A DNA stretch of 23,173 bases from Gammaproteobacteria bacterium (lineage in GTDB: Bacteria; Pseudomonadota; Gammaproteobacteria; DSM-16500). The stretch covers positions 1-23,173 of the forward strand of contig JAJONP010000045.1 of assembly GCA_021323555.1 (NCBI GenBank). Reading direction: 5' to 3'. This document shows, piece after piece, positions 1 through 8,066 of this stretch (position 1 is the first letter of the stretch; each line of letters opens with the position of its first letter). The translations under genes and the position numbers were made by a program. The notes beneath the pieces are model-generated. The model was given only the letters and a program-made list of their open reading frames with translations. It had not been told where the DNA came from and did not search any database.

Positions 1-174
1 CGGCCTTCGGCCTATTTAAAGCCAAAAGCTTTTTTTATTTTTAAAGAAAAATGTCAGCGAAATACGTGACCTATACAGCAATGACGGGACGATGCGGACA
101 CTCAGGAGCTTTCCTTACGTTGACGCCATTGCCTGAACGCTTACAATTTTCAAAGGCTACTAGTTGATGAACTT
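1..174. other. Leading intergenic stretch, weak terminator-like hairpin
   Basis: No gene is recognised here. Near the left edge GGCCTTCGGCC (2-12) is a perfect short palindrome. It is followed by AAAGC-CAAAA-GCTTT (20-34) leading into a T-rich run, which could be a rho-independent terminator for a plus-strand gene to the left of the window. On the minus strand a frame of about 30 codons runs from just past the end of the higA-like gene to a TAG at 71-73. It has no clear start codon or ribosome binding site and I do not recognise its product. It may be a gene remnant or chance. Confidence 0.3.
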
Positions 175-456
175 TTATTTTTTTATAGTCATCCGAAGTT
201 TTTTTCTTTTCTTCTCTGCTAATCTAAGATCATACATGCTTTGCATATTAATCCACATTTCACTGCTAGTATTAAACGCTAAAGATAATCTGACCGCCAT
301 TTCAGGGCTAATACCTGATTTCTTGTTAAGAAGATTAGAGAATGTGACTTGCCCAACACCAAGGGCTTCAGCTGCCGCAGTAACAGATAAATGCGCGCCT
401 TCAATTAACATACGCTTCACAACTTGGCCTGGATGTGGCGGATTGTGCATCAACAT
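175..456 (-). CDS. higA: Orphan HigA/VapI-type antitoxin, XRE-family DNA-binding protein
   Basis: A 93-residue HigA-family antitoxin. In a complete HigBA module this protein neutralises the ribosome-dependent RNase HigB and represses its own operon. The start HNPPHPGQVVKRMLIE is typical of the family, followed by a helix-turn-helix at about residues 24-62 (LSVTAAAEALGVGQVTFSNL, then SGISPEMAVRLSLAF) and a basic tail. A strong GGAGG lies 7 bases before the ATG at 456. HigB normally precedes higA, but only 54 bp separate this gene from the end of rnhB, too little for a roughly 90-residue toxin. A possible remnant of the toxin's last codons is listed separately. A role as a stand-alone regulator or an anti-toxin for HigB elsewhere is possible but not shown by the sequence. 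Confidence 0.8.
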   Translation of the reverse strand: MLMHNPPHPGQVVKRMLIEGAHLSVTAAAEALGVGQVTFSNLLNKKSGISPEMAVRLSLAFNTSSEMWINMQSMYDLRLAEKKRKKLRMTIKK

Positions 457-469
457 AATTATACCTCCA

Positions 470-510
470 TTAATGATAGTCTAAATAATCAACCATTATC
501 ATAAACATAT
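470..510 (-). pseudogene. Possible remnant of the higB toxin 3' end
   Basis: Just upstream of the higA-like start, one minus-strand frame reads MIMVDYLDYH and stops at TAA (470-472), 13 bp before the higA ATG. HigB toxins commonly end in an Asp-Tyr-His motif (for example VDYH) at this position relative to higA. This frame differs from that of rnhB, whose stop is at 511-513. The match is very short, so this is a suggestion supported by position more than by sequence. Confidence 0.3.
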
Positions 511-1065
511 CTAGTAAAATTTCGCCACGGGCGCAAATGAACGCCGATGAACACAACTAGGGCCATGTTTTTTTAATGCAAGCAGATGCGCCTTTGTGCC
601 ATATCCTTTATGCTGAGCAAAACCATACTGTGGAAATTGTTCATCAAGTCGTTGCATTTCACGGTCCCGCATCACTTTAGCAACAATGGATGCTGCACTA
701 ATTGCAGGTTCAATTAAATCACCGCCAATAATAGTTTTTGTTTCGCAAGATAATTTTGGACTCGTATTGCCATCAATCAGCGCAAGCTGTGGTATGATTG
801 CCAACGCTGCGACTGCACGCTGCATCGCACATAATGTAGCTTGCAAAATATTCAAACGATCAATTTCTTCCACCTCTGCATACCCAACTGCCCACGCTAA
901 TGCATGTTCTTGAATTAAAATAAATAACGACTCGCGCTGCTTAGCATTCAATAATTTTGAATCTGTAAGCCCAACAACAGGTTTTTCTGGATTTAAAATA
1001 ACCGCCGCGGCATAAACCGGACCTGCTAATGGCCCTCGGCCTGCTTCATCAATTCCAGCTATCAT
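511..1065 (-). CDS. rnhB: Ribonuclease HII
   Basis: RNase HII cleaves RNA in RNA-DNA hybrids and starts removal of single ribonucleotides misincorporated into DNA. The 184-residue product opens with [14 protein letters not shown]. The four metal-binding acidic residues line up with E. coli D16, E17, D108 and D126 as D6, E7, D98 (LIDGN) and D116 (GGD). SIVAKVMRD and the C-terminal [12 protein letters not shown] block are also conserved. It is about 14 residues shorter than the E. coli enzyme, split between the two ends, but no core motif is missing. The start at 1065 has AAGGATA a few bases upstream. It is divergent from putP across 83 bp. Its usual lpxB/dnaE neighbours are absent. Confidence 0.95.
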   Translation of the reverse strand: MIAGIDEAGRGPLAGPVYAAAVILNPEKPVVGLTDSKLLNAKQRESLFILIQEHALAWAVGYAEVEEIDRLNILQATLCAMQRAVAALAIIPQLALIDGNTSPKLSCETKTIIGGDLIEPAISAASIVAKVMRDREMQRLDEQFPQYGFAQHKGYGTKAHLLALKKHGPSCVHRRSFAPVAKFY

Positions 1066-1148
1066 AAAGTATCCTTTTTTTACGTTGTTAATGTTTCTTT
1101 AATCTTTGTCCTGTATTCTACCCCCATTTATTTTTAGAGGATAAAAGC

Positions 1149-2639
1149 ATGACAGCTACACCTTCCATGATTATCACTTTCGGTCTCTATTTAATTGCAG
1201 TGTTATTATTAGGTTGGAGCGGCTATCGCGCAACACATAATTTTTCTGACTATATTTTAGGAGGACGACGGCTTAACAGTTTCGTCACTGCCCTTTCCGC
1301 AGGGGCTTCTGATATGAGTGGATGGTTACTCATGGGATTACCAGGTGCTATTTATATAGGAGGTATATCAGGTATATGGATTGCAGTCGGCCTGGTTATA
1401 GGTGCTTGGCTAAATTGGTATGTAGTTGCAGCTCGTTTAAGACTCTATACTGAAAAAAGTGGAAATGCCCAAACACTACCGGATTTTCTAGCGAACCGAT
1501 TTGAAGATAAAAGCCATCTATTACGTATTATCGCAACATCGGCTATTTTAATTTTCTTTACATTATATTGCTCCTCGGGTGTCGTTGCAGGCGCGCGCTT
1601 ATTTGAAAGTATGTTTGGGCTTTCTTATACGACTGCCTTATGGATCGGCGCTCTTGTAACTATGGTCTATGTTTTCATGGGGGGGTTTCTAGCGATTAGT
1701 TGGGTAGACACCGTACAAGCCTCCCTCATTATTACCGCTTTAATTATTACACCTTTAGCCATCATTCATGCTAACCACGGTCTTTCTTTTAGTATTGAAT
1801 CACTTAAACTTATCCAACCCTCACATATTCAGCTATTTAATCATCTCAATATGATTGGCGTGATTTCATTATTAGCCTGGGGGCTTGGCTATTTTGGTCA
1901 ACCTCATATCCTTGTACGTTTTATGGCAGCCAGATCAGTGAAGGCTATTCCAAGCGCACGCCGGATTAGCATGACCTGGATGATACTTTGTTTAAGCGGT
2001 GCTATCGCCATCGGTTTTTTTGGTTCAACCTATTTTACAATACATGCTGATCAAGCCACCATTGTAAATGCGAATCCTGAAAGTGTTTTTATGGAAATTG
2101 CAAAACAATTATTTAACCCTTGGCTCGCAGGGTTTTTAATGGCTGCTATCCTTGCGGTTATTATGAGTTCACTATCATGCCAATTATTAGTGTGTTCTAG
2201 CGCGTTAACAGAAGATATTTATAAAATATTCATCCACAAGCAAGCATCACAACGCGAATTAATTTGGTGTGGCCGCCTCGCTGTTTTACTTGTTGCTTTG
2301 ATTGCTATTGGGATTGCCTCAAATCCTGAAAGCCAAATTTTAAAAATGGTCAGCTATGCATGGGCAGGTTTTGGCGCGGCATTTGGGCCTGTTATATTAC
2401 TCTCGCTCATTTGGTCACGCATGACACGCAGTGGTGCATTGGCCGGCATCGTAACAGGCACTGTCACTGTGTTACTCTGGAAACAATTTGCCTGGTTTCA
2501 ACTGTATGAAATAGTCCCTGGATTTGTTTTCGCATTTTCAGCGATTATCATCGTGAGTAAACTCAGCAGTGCTCCTGCGCTTTCTATCAAAAAATTGTTT
2601 TCGATGGTAGAAAATGAATTGCAAGTGTTCACGCCCTAA
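1149..2639 (+). CDS. putP: Sodium/proline symporter
   Basis: An inner-membrane carrier of the solute:sodium symporter family that imports proline using the sodium gradient. The 496-residue product follows E. coli PutP closely along its length. Conserved stretches include NFSDYILGGRRL, the block FVTALSAGASDMSGWLLMGL around residues 45-65, and GGFLAISWVDTVQASL. Many hydrophobic segments (about 12-13) are spread over the whole protein, as expected. The upstream sequence AGAGGAT supplies a ribosome binding site 8-9 bases before the ATG. It is divergent from rnhB and convergent with waaA, whose stop lies 30 bp beyond the putP stop. No proline catabolic gene (putA) is adjacent, so use for osmoprotection or as a nutrient cannot be decided from context. 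Confidence 0.93.
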   Translation: MTATPSMIITFGLYLIAVLLLGWSGYRATHNFSDYILGGRRLNSFVTALSAGASDMSGWLLMGLPGAIYIGGISGIWIAVGLVIGAWLNWYVVAARLRLYTEKSGNAQTLPDFLANRFEDKSHLLRIIATSAILIFFTLYCSSGVVAGARLFESMFGLSYTTALWIGALVTMVYVFMGGFLAISWVDTVQASLIITALIITPLAIIHANHGLSFSIESLKLIQPSHIQLFNHLNMIGVISLLAWGLGYFGQPHILVRFMAARSVKAIPSARRISMTWMILCLSGAIAIGFFGSTYFTIHADQATIVNANPESVFMEIAKQLFNPWLAGFLMAAILAVIMSSLSCQLLVCSSALTEDIYKIFIHKQASQRELIWCGRLAVLLVALIAIGIASNPESQILKMVSYAWAGFGAAFGPVILLSLIWSRMTRSGALAGIVTGTVTVLLWKQFAWFQLYEIVPGFVFAFSAIIIVSKLSSAPALSIKKLFSMVENELQVFTP

Positions 2640-2643
2640 CAGG

Positions 2644-2660
2644 CAAAGTCCGTATTTGGC
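2644..2660. repeat. Fragment of the 158-bp palindromic element
   Basis: CAAAGTCCGTATTTGGC is identical over 17 bases to 12813-12829 inside the full element at 12793-12950, in the same orientation, and the next bases remain partly similar (TAACTCGA against CAATCTCGT). It fills most of the 30-bp gap between the convergent putP and waaA stop codons. A 17-base match is far beyond chance in a window this size, so it is most likely the remains of an old copy. Confidence 0.65.
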
Positions 2661-2669
2661 TAACTCGAA

Positions 2670-3935
2670 TCAGCTAATACTTTGGCGAATCACATCCAAC
2701 TGCTTCTCCAAAGCGCCGCGATTCGCTTCAACAACTTTATAAGCATTTTCACCCGTCATCAAACGGTAATTAGTCTCTGCAAAGAACCGTTCTATAAGGA
2801 TTGCGAGTTCTTCCGCGTTTTCTGCAATCACCATGCCTTGTGCATCTAGTAACAATTGACTAATCTCTAAAAAACCAAATAATAAAGGCCCTGTTACAAC
2901 AGGTTTATGTAAAACCGCAGGCTCTAGCATATTATGTCCACCAATGGGCACAAAACTCCCCCCCACAAATGCAACATCGGCGACTGAATACAGTAGCAAT
3001 AATTCGCCCATTGTATCCCCAAGATAGACTGTTGTGTGTGGCGTACAAACACCACCCTGGCTACGACGTACGCTATCAAATTTTTGTTGTTTTATCATTT
3101 CTGCAATAGCATCAAAACGGTTAGGATGGCGTGGCACTAAAATTAATAATGCAGATGGATTTTTTTGTAAAACTAATTGATGCGCTGCTAAAATAATTTC
3201 TTCTTCACCTTCATGTGTGCTTGCCGCAATCCAAATCAATCGTTCTCCACCGACTTTTAACTGCTGACGCAAGAGTTCGCTTTTTTCAGGAAGATTGACA
3301 GGCAATTCTAAATCAAATTTTAAATTACCTGTGATAGTTATTTTTTCGCGTGGCAATCCTAGAGAGAGAAAACCTACTTGATCAATCAACGCTGCCGCAG
3401 CAACATGATGAATCGCTTTAAACATTTCGCGCGTTACACTGCCAAAGATTGCATAACCCCGTGCTGATTTTTCAGATAAGCAAGCGTTCGCAATTACAAT
3501 TGGTATTTGATATTTCCGACAACTTGCAAATAAGTTCGGCCATAATTCCCCTTCCATCATCACAGCGACCCGAGGGCGAATGCGTTGCAAAAATCGGTTT
3601 ACTGCATCTGGCACATCATACGGAATATACACTTGGCGCACACTGTCGTTCAGTGCTGCCTTGACCCTTGCTGCGCCCGTGGGCGTCATATTTGTTACAA
3701 CGATAGGTGATTCTGGAAATGCTTTCATTAGCGCTTTAATCAAGGGTACTGCTGCTATCGTTTCTCCTACCGATACGGCGTGCACCCAAATACAGTGATC
3801 TAACTTAAAAGGACAAAAGCCAAGCCGTTCTCCCCATCGCCGTCTATAATCAGGCGTGCGTCTTGAACGCCATAAGAGACGTAAAAACAAAAATGGCAGC
3901 GCCAAATAAAATAATATAGTATATACAAAACGCAT
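2670..3935 (-). CDS. waaA: 3-deoxy-D-manno-octulosonic acid (Kdo) transferase
   Basis: A GT30-family glycosyltransferase that transfers Kdo from CMP-Kdo to lipid IVA at the inner face of the cytoplasmic membrane, the first step of LPS core synthesis. The 421-residue product has an N-terminal membrane anchor (residues 3-22), then RRRWGERLG and the conserved HAVSVGE block whose Glu58 matches the catalytic glutamate of the family. Later blocks ([45 protein letters not shown]) are typical of WaaA. Length matches the E. coli enzyme (about 425). Whether it adds one or two Kdo residues cannot be read from the sequence. It is divergent from rpe with a 64-bp shared upstream region. Confidence 0.94.
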   Translation of the reverse strand: MRFVYTILFYLALPFLFLRLLWRSRRTPDYRRRWGERLGFCPFKLDHCIWVHAVSVGETIAAVPLIKALMKAFPESPIVVTNMTPTGAARVKAALNDSVRQVYIPYDVPDAVNRFLQRIRPRVAVMMEGELWPNLFASCRKYQIPIVIANACLSEKSARGYAIFGSVTREMFKAIHHVAAAALIDQVGFLSLGLPREKITITGNLKFDLELPVNLPEKSELLRQQLKVGGERLIWIAASTHEGEEEIILAAHQLVLQKNPSALLILVPRHPNRFDAIAEMIKQQKFDSVRRSQGGVCTPHTTVYLGDTMGELLLLYSVADVAFVGGSFVPIGGHNMLEPAVLHKPVVTGPLLFGFLEISQLLLDAQGMVIAENAEELAILIERFFAETNYRLMTGENAYKVVEANRGALEKQLDVIRQSIS

Positions 3936-3999
3936 AAAAAGAGTTCTTTATGAAATCGCAGAAAAAGATACTACCACAAGCTCAATTTTAAGGAAACGA

Positions 4000-4680
4000 A
4001 TGCCAAATTATTTAATCGCCCCTTCTTTGCTTTCTGCCAATTTTGCACGCCTCGGCGAAGAATCAAATACTGTCTTAAAAGCAGGGGCAGATATGTTACA
4101 TTTAGATGTCATGGACAACCATTATGTGCCTAATCTTACTGTAGGACCGCTCGTTTGTGAAGCATTACGCAAACATGGCATTACAGCTCCTATTGATGTC
4201 CATCTGATGACACGTCCCGTTGATTCATTGATCCTTGATTTTGCTAAAGCAGGTGCGAGTCACATCACTTTTCATCCAGAAAGCACAGATCATATAGACC
4301 GCAGCCTCGCATTAGTTCGTCAGCAAGGCTGTAAAGCAGGGCTTGCGATTAACCCTGCAACCACACTCGATTGCCTTGAATACGTCATGGATAAACTGGA
4401 TATTATTCTTGTTATGTCTGTAAACCCAGGTTTTGGCGGACAACCTTTTATTCCTGCCACAATGGAAAAATTAAAAAAAGCGCGCGCACTTATCCAGGCC
4501 AGTGGCAACCCTATTCGTTTAGCAATTGATGGTGGTATTAACGCCGATAATATTCATGCTGTTGCCAAAGCAGGCGCAGATATGTTTATCGCAGGCTCTG
4601 CTATTTTCACCCAACCTAATTATGCAAAAGTCATTGGCACAATGCGTGATGCTTTACAAAAAACAATGAAACAACCCTAG
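4000..4680 (+). CDS. rpe: Ribulose-phosphate 3-epimerase
   Basis: Interconverts ribulose 5-phosphate and xylulose 5-phosphate in the pentose phosphate pathway (cytoplasmic TIM barrel). The product has 226 residues, the normal size. Metal and catalytic residues sit in recognisable motifs: H34 and D36 in LHLDVMDN, H68 in DVHLM and D178 in AIDGGIN; D36 and D178 are the acid/base pair. [12 protein letters not shown] is the phosphate-binding signature loop. AAGGAAAC precedes the ATG as ribosome binding site. The VOC-fold gene follows 10 bp after the stop and is probably cotranscribed. The frequent partner gph (phosphoglycolate phosphatase) is absent. Confidence 0.96.
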   Translation: MPNYLIAPSLLSANFARLGEESNTVLKAGADMLHLDVMDNHYVPNLTVGPLVCEALRKHGITAPIDVHLMTRPVDSLILDFAKAGASHITFHPESTDHIDRSLALVRQQGCKAGLAINPATTLDCLEYVMDKLDIILVMSVNPGFGGQPFIPATMEKLKKARALIQASGNPIRLAIDGGINADNIHAVAKAGADMFIAGSAIFTQPNYAKVIGTMRDALQKTMKQP

Positions 4681-4690
4681 AGAAAATTTT

Positions 4691-5089
4691 ATGAAAAAAC
4701 CTCCTCCAACGACTGGCTTACATCACGTGGCATTATTGATTAAAAATTTTTCGGAATGCGAATATTTCTACACTCAATTACTCGGCATGTCTATTGATTG
4801 GCGCCCTGATGTTGACAATCTCTACCTCACTTCTGGCAATGATAATTTAGCGCTGCATCGTGCCCCTCCTGATTTTATTCCCGCAAAACATCAACGCTTA
4901 GACCATATTGGCTTTTTTTTACAAACACCGGCAGATGTCGATGCCTGGTTTCATTTTCTTAACCAACATAATGTTCTCATTAAAGCTCTACCTAAAGATC
5001 ATCGCGATGGAGCCCGAAGCTTCTATTGCGCCGATCCCGATGGTAATACTATTCAAATGATTTACATTCCGGCAAATATAAAGAATTAG
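4691..5089 (+). CDS. VOC-superfamily (glyoxalase/dioxygenase fold) protein
   Basis: A 132-residue single-domain vicinal-oxygen-chelate protein with two beta-alpha-beta-beta-beta halves. The first half starts GLHHVALLIKNFSECEYFYTQLLGM, the second RLDHIGFFLQTPADVDAWF, and it ends in the family's CADPDGNTIQMIYIP. Expected metal-ligand positions are H12, H72 and a third place in the final motif, where most metal-binding members have Glu but this protein has Gln122. The metal site may therefore be altered. Members act in methylglyoxal detoxification, fosfomycin resistance, dioxygenation or have unknown roles, and nothing here picks a substrate. It lies 10 bp behind rpe, so it is likely in the same transcript. 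Confidence 0.8.
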   Translation: MKKPPPTTGLHHVALLIKNFSECEYFYTQLLGMSIDWRPDVDNLYLTSGNDNLALHRAPPDFIPAKHQRLDHIGFFLQTPADVDAWFHFLNQHNVLIKALPKDHRDGARSFYCADPDGNTIQMIYIPANIKN

Positions 5090-5136
5090 TTTATAAAATT
5101 TACTATCCTGAGCCCTCTATATTCTAAAAATGAGAG

Positions 5137-5142
5137 TATAAT
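5137..5142 (+). promoter_or_regulatory. Likely -10 box of the small N/Q-rich gene
   Basis: A perfect TATAAT lies 40 bp before the ATG at 5182, in the 92-bp gap behind the VOC gene. No good -35 is visible 16-18 bases upstream. The gene also has a strong AGGAGG ribosome binding site (about 5170-5175), so it appears to be its own transcription unit, ending at the terminator at 5400-5436. Confidence 0.5.
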
Positions 5143-5181
5143 AGATTTTGTGTTCTTTAACTTTTTTACAGGAGGCTTCAA

Positions 5182-5379
5182 ATGGCTAACTTAAATAAAA
5201 CAGATAACACAAACCGTAAACCAAATGCACCTACCCAAGGTGGATTCTCTAATCCAGGCGCAGGTACAGGCGGTAACCCCAATCAACAACGACCCAACCA
5301 GCAACAACCCCATAGACCTAACCAATCTTCTTGGGGCAAAGATTCTATCAACAAAGACCGAAACACTGATCGTAGATAA
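5182..5379 (+). CDS. Small Asn/Gln/Pro/Gly-rich hydrophilic protein
   Basis: A 65-residue protein I do not recognise. It is almost entirely polar: Asn, Gln, Pro, Gly and basic residues dominate, with short repeated pieces (NPNQQRPNQQQPHRPNQ) and no hydrophobic segment, signal peptide or cysteine. It is probably intrinsically disordered. Reality as a gene is supported by AGGAGG 6 bases before the ATG, a TATAAT box 40 bp upstream and an excellent terminator beginning about 20 bp after the stop. That arrangement suits a small, abundantly made, possibly stress-related protein or nucleic-acid-binding peptide, but function is unknown. Confidence 0.7.
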   Translation: MANLNKTDNTNRKPNAPTQGGFSNPGAGTGGNPNQQRPNQQQPHRPNQSSWGKDSINKDRNTDRR

Positions 5380-5399
5380 TTGATAGTTTCTTTTTCAAT

Positions 5400-5436
5400 A
5401 ATCCTGGCTACTCTAACGAGTAGCCAGGATTTTTTA
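5400..5436 (+). terminator. Strong rho-independent terminator
   Basis: ATCCTGGCTACT (5401-5412) pairs perfectly with AGTAGCCAGGAT (5419-5430) around the 6-base loop CTAACG, followed at once by TTTTTTATTATT. It terminates the small N/Q-rich gene. On the opposite strand, facing der, the run after the stem is only ATTATTG, so it is a weaker stop in that direction. Confidence 0.92.
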
Positions 5437-5453
5437 TTATTAACGTAACAGTC

Positions 5454-5476
5454 CTTCTCTAGAAACGGCCATTTTT
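5454..5476. repeat. Short intergenic repeat, copy 1 (CTTCTCTAGAAACGG type)
   Basis: CTTCTCTAGAAACGGCCATT plus three further T matches 20343-20365 in 22 of 23 positions (one C/T change). It lies between the terminator and the 3' end of der. Directly next to it is a fragment of the 158-bp palindromic element (5474-5488), so this gap may be a composite of two repeat types. Confidence 0.55.
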
Positions 5477-5488
5477 GGCCAATCTCGT
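5474..5488. repeat. Fragment of the 158-bp palindromic element
   Basis: TTTGGCCAATCTCGT is identical over 15 bases to 12824-12838 in the element at 12793-12950. Similarity stops right after it, so only part of the left arm is left. It shares its first bases with the neighbouring short repeat, which could mean that both belong to one larger degenerate family. Confidence 0.5.
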
Positions 5489-5531
5489 AAATACTTACTT
5501 TTTATTTTAAGAGATAAGATAAGCCAAATGA

Positions 5532-6923
5532 TCAAGCTCTTTTATGACGGATTAAACGCATTTTTTTACGTTGTTGTTTTTCTGTTAAAACATTTTTCTT
5601 ATCCCGATAAGGATTCTCGCTATTTTTTAATTGAATCTGCACGGGCGTACCCCTTAATTTTAAACGTGCCTGAAACGTATTTGCCAAATAACGTATATAA
5701 GAAGCAGGTAGCGATTTCACTTGATTACCATGAATAATGATTAAAGGCGGATTATGACCACCAGCATGAGCATAACTTAATTTAATCCGCCTGCCTTGCA
5801 CTAAAGGCGGGGTATGCGTTTTTACAATTTCACGTAAAATGCTAGTCAGTTGAGGAGTTGGTAATTTTTTAGTAGCGGACTCATAAGCTTCATTGATGGA
5901 TGTAAATAAATGGCCGATACCTGTACCGTGCAAAGCAGAAATAGTGTGAATGCGTGCAAATGAAACGAAATTTAAGCGCCTATCAATTGCTGTACGCGCT
6001 AAATCACGTTCATAGGAGGTAAGGTCATCCCATTTATTGATTGCAATCACAAGCGCTTTACCACTTTCTAAGATAAAACCTAATAAACGTAAATCCTGGT
6101 CAGTCGCACTTTCATGCGCATCCATCATAAATAAAACGACATGCGCCGCATGGATTGCTTGTAATGTTTTAACGACAGAAAATTTTTCTGTTGTTTCAAA
6201 TACCTTTCCGCGACGGCGTAAACCTGCTGTATCAATTAAAGTATATCGAGTATTGAAGCGCTCAAGTGGTATAAAAATACTATCACGCGTAGTTCCTGGT
6301 TGGTCGGAGACAATCACACGCTCTTCGCCAAGCATACGATTCGTTAAAGTGGATTTACCTACATTGGGTCTACCCACAAAAGCTAATTTAATCCCCTGAT
6401 CTTTTTCTTCAGGGGGACTGACAATACTCTCATTTTTAAAAAGAGCACTCACAAGTTGAGCAATCCCACTATTATGCGCGGCAGCAATAGGGTGAGGCTC
6501 GCCAAAACCGAGTTGATACAAATCAGCCATTGCAAACGTTAAATCCAAGCCTTCTGTTTTATTGGCAACTAAACAAATTTGCTTATTGAGCGCACGTAAT
6601 TGTTCTGCAATATGCTGATCAGCAGCAGTCATTCCAGCACGTGCATCCACAACAAATAAAATCTTATCTGCTTCTTGCATCGCAAGAAGTGATTGCGCCA
6701 TTGTCAAACGGTCTAAAGGATCTTGAGTCTGTGTCAAGCCGCCCGTATCAACCACAATAAAGTGGCGGTTTGAAATATCTGCTTCGCCGTATTGTCGATC
6801 ACGTGTCATGCCTGGCAAATCAGAGACTAGCGCAGCGCGCGAAGCTGTTAAGCAATTAAATAAAGTCGATTTCCCTACATTAGGACGGCCAACAATAGCA
6901 ACGACTGGCAACATGGTATTCAC
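5532..6923 (-). CDS. der: Ribosome-assembly GTPase Der (EngA)
   Basis: A tandem-domain GTPase that binds 50S precursors and is needed for large-subunit maturation. The 463-residue product has a first G domain with P-loop GRPNVGKST (12-20), DLPGMTRD and DTGG, and a second with GRPNVGKST (184-192), DQPGTTRDS, DTAG and INKWD. A C-terminal KH-like domain (YAHAGGHNPP, IHGNQVKSLP) follows. The first domain's base-recognition motif reads NKTE (121-124) where E. coli has NKTD. The acidic linker between the G domains is much shorter than in E. coli, which explains part of the shorter length (463 against 490). It is last in the rodZ-hisS-yfgM-bamB-der operon, and its ATG overlaps the bamB stop by 4 bp, suggesting translational coupling. 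Confidence 0.97.
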   Translation of the reverse strand: MNTMLPVVAIVGRPNVGKSTLFNCLTASRAALVSDLPGMTRDRQYGEADISNRHFIVVDTGGLTQTQDPLDRLTMAQSLLAMQEADKILFVVDARAGMTAADQHIAEQLRALNKQICLVANKTEGLDLTFAMADLYQLGFGEPHPIAAAHNSGIAQLVSALFKNESIVSPPEEKDQGIKLAFVGRPNVGKSTLTNRMLGEERVIVSDQPGTTRDSIFIPLERFNTRYTLIDTAGLRRRGKVFETTEKFSVVKTLQAIHAAHVVLFMMDAHESATDQDLRLLGFILESGKALVIAINKWDDLTSYERDLARTAIDRRLNFVSFARIHTISALHGTGIGHLFTSINEAYESATKKLPTPQLTSILREIVKTHTPPLVQGRRIKLSYAHAGGHNPPLIIIHGNQVKSLPASYIRYLANTFQARLKLRGTPVQIQLKNSENPYRDKKNVLTEKQQRKKMRLIRHKRA

Positions 6924-8056
6924 AAAGAGTACGCTGCTAATTGGCCGTCTTTTGTTACAACGTAAATAACAGTATTGTCAGTAACAGGCGTTGCGAAAAT
7001 ACCTGAGAGAGCGACTCTATTGCGTGCAATAAAATGTCCATCATTTCTATTTAACCAATGTAAATAACCTTCGGCATCGCCAACAACAATAGTATTCCCA
7101 ACGAGCGCAGGCCCTGATAAATGACGTGCTTCAAGCTGCGTCTGATGCCAATTGACTTTACCGCTATTTTTATCAAATGCCCAAACATCGCTTTTTGCAT
7201 CAGTGACATACACATATCTATCATCTATTGTCATCCCTGTATAAGAAGATAAAGGATGTGTCCAAATCATTTGTCCTGATGAAAAGTCGATTGCTACAAT
7301 GCGACCTTGATAAGTCACAGTGTAGATACGATTACCTTCAATAATAGGGTTGGCATCAATGTCAATCATTCGTTGAATAGCAAAGCTACCTTCTGCTGTC
7401 GCAATGGGTTGTTGCCAGAGTAAGTTACCATTCTGCAATGTCAATTTAGCTAAATTGCCATTTGCAAATCCAGCAATCACCGTGTTGCCGTTAATTTGTG
7501 GTGCGCTTGCCCCACGTAAAATTAATGTAGGTTCGGTTTGTTGGTAATGCCAAAGCGCGCGCCCATTATCAGCAGAAAATGCCGTAAGGTTGCCGTCAAC
7601 TGCTTTAACAACGATGACCCCATGGCCAATGGCAGGAGGCGCGAGTATTTCACTCGAAGTCCGTGCTTTCCAGGCTATTTTACCGTTGCTTGTATGCAAG
7701 GCAATGATGTCACCTCCTCGTGAACCGATAATGACTAATTCATCGGTAGCGGCAGGGCCCGCACTAATTTCTGCATGTATATCAATGCGCCATCTTATTT
7801 TTCCTGTTAATTTATCTGTCGCAATCACATAACCATTTTTACTAGCGGTATAAACGGTGCTTGCTGTTACAGCAGGCACATAAGTAAAGTAACCATTACC
7901 AGCGCCCCACCCTGTGCTGACATTCCAGAGCGTATGGATTTTTGCTGTAGGCGTGAACTTAACGAGTTCTGCAGGAGAAGGTGTATTGTCTTTATCAAAA
8001 AACCCACTACAAGCGCAAAGCAAACTACTTGCAGCAATCATCATTATTTTTTTCAT
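6920..8056 (-). CDS. bamB: Outer-membrane protein assembly lipoprotein BamB
   Basis: An eight-bladed beta-propeller lipoprotein of the BAM complex that assists BamA in folding beta-barrel proteins into the outer membrane. The 378-residue product begins with a lipoprotein signal (MKKIMMIAASSLLCAC), most likely lipidated on Cys16 with L-C-A before it. PQQ-like repeats of about 40 residues follow, with the recurrent pattern V.AxDxxxGKxxW (VIATDKLTGKIRW, IIALHTSNGKIAW, LTAFSADNGRALW, LAKLTLQNGNLLW, IVAIDFSSGQMIW, VWAFDKNSGKVNW). Length matches E. coli BamB (392). It starts 10 bp after the yfgM stop and overlaps der by 4 bp, as is usual in gammaproteobacteria. Confidence 0.95.
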   Translation of the reverse strand: MKKIMMIAASSLLCACSGFFDKDNTPSPAELVKFTPTAKIHTLWNVSTGWGAGNGYFTYVPAVTASTVYTASKNGYVIATDKLTGKIRWRIDIHAEISAGPAATDELVIIGSRGGDIIALHTSNGKIAWKARTSSEILAPPAIGHGVIVVKAVDGNLTAFSADNGRALWHYQQTEPTLILRGASAPQINGNTVIAGFANGNLAKLTLQNGNLLWQQPIATAEGSFAIQRMIDIDANPIIEGNRIYTVTYQGRIVAIDFSSGQMIWTHPLSSYTGMTIDDRYVYVTDAKSDVWAFDKNSGKVNWHQTQLEARHLSGPALVGNTIVVGDAEGYLHWLNRNDGHFIARNRVALSGIFATPVTDNTVIYVVTKDGQLAAYSL

Positions 8057-8066
8057 AAATAAGTCT

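Noticed and set aside
135..146. GAACGCTTACAA shared with 12954-12965 next to element copy A
   Set aside because: A 12-base match is expected several times by chance in a window of this size, and flanks do not align, so it is not claimed as an element edge.
164..484. Plus-strand open frame of 106 codons over the higA-like gene
   Set aside because: It is the complement of a recognisable HigA gene, which has a strong ribosome binding site; the plus-strand product has no recognisable features.
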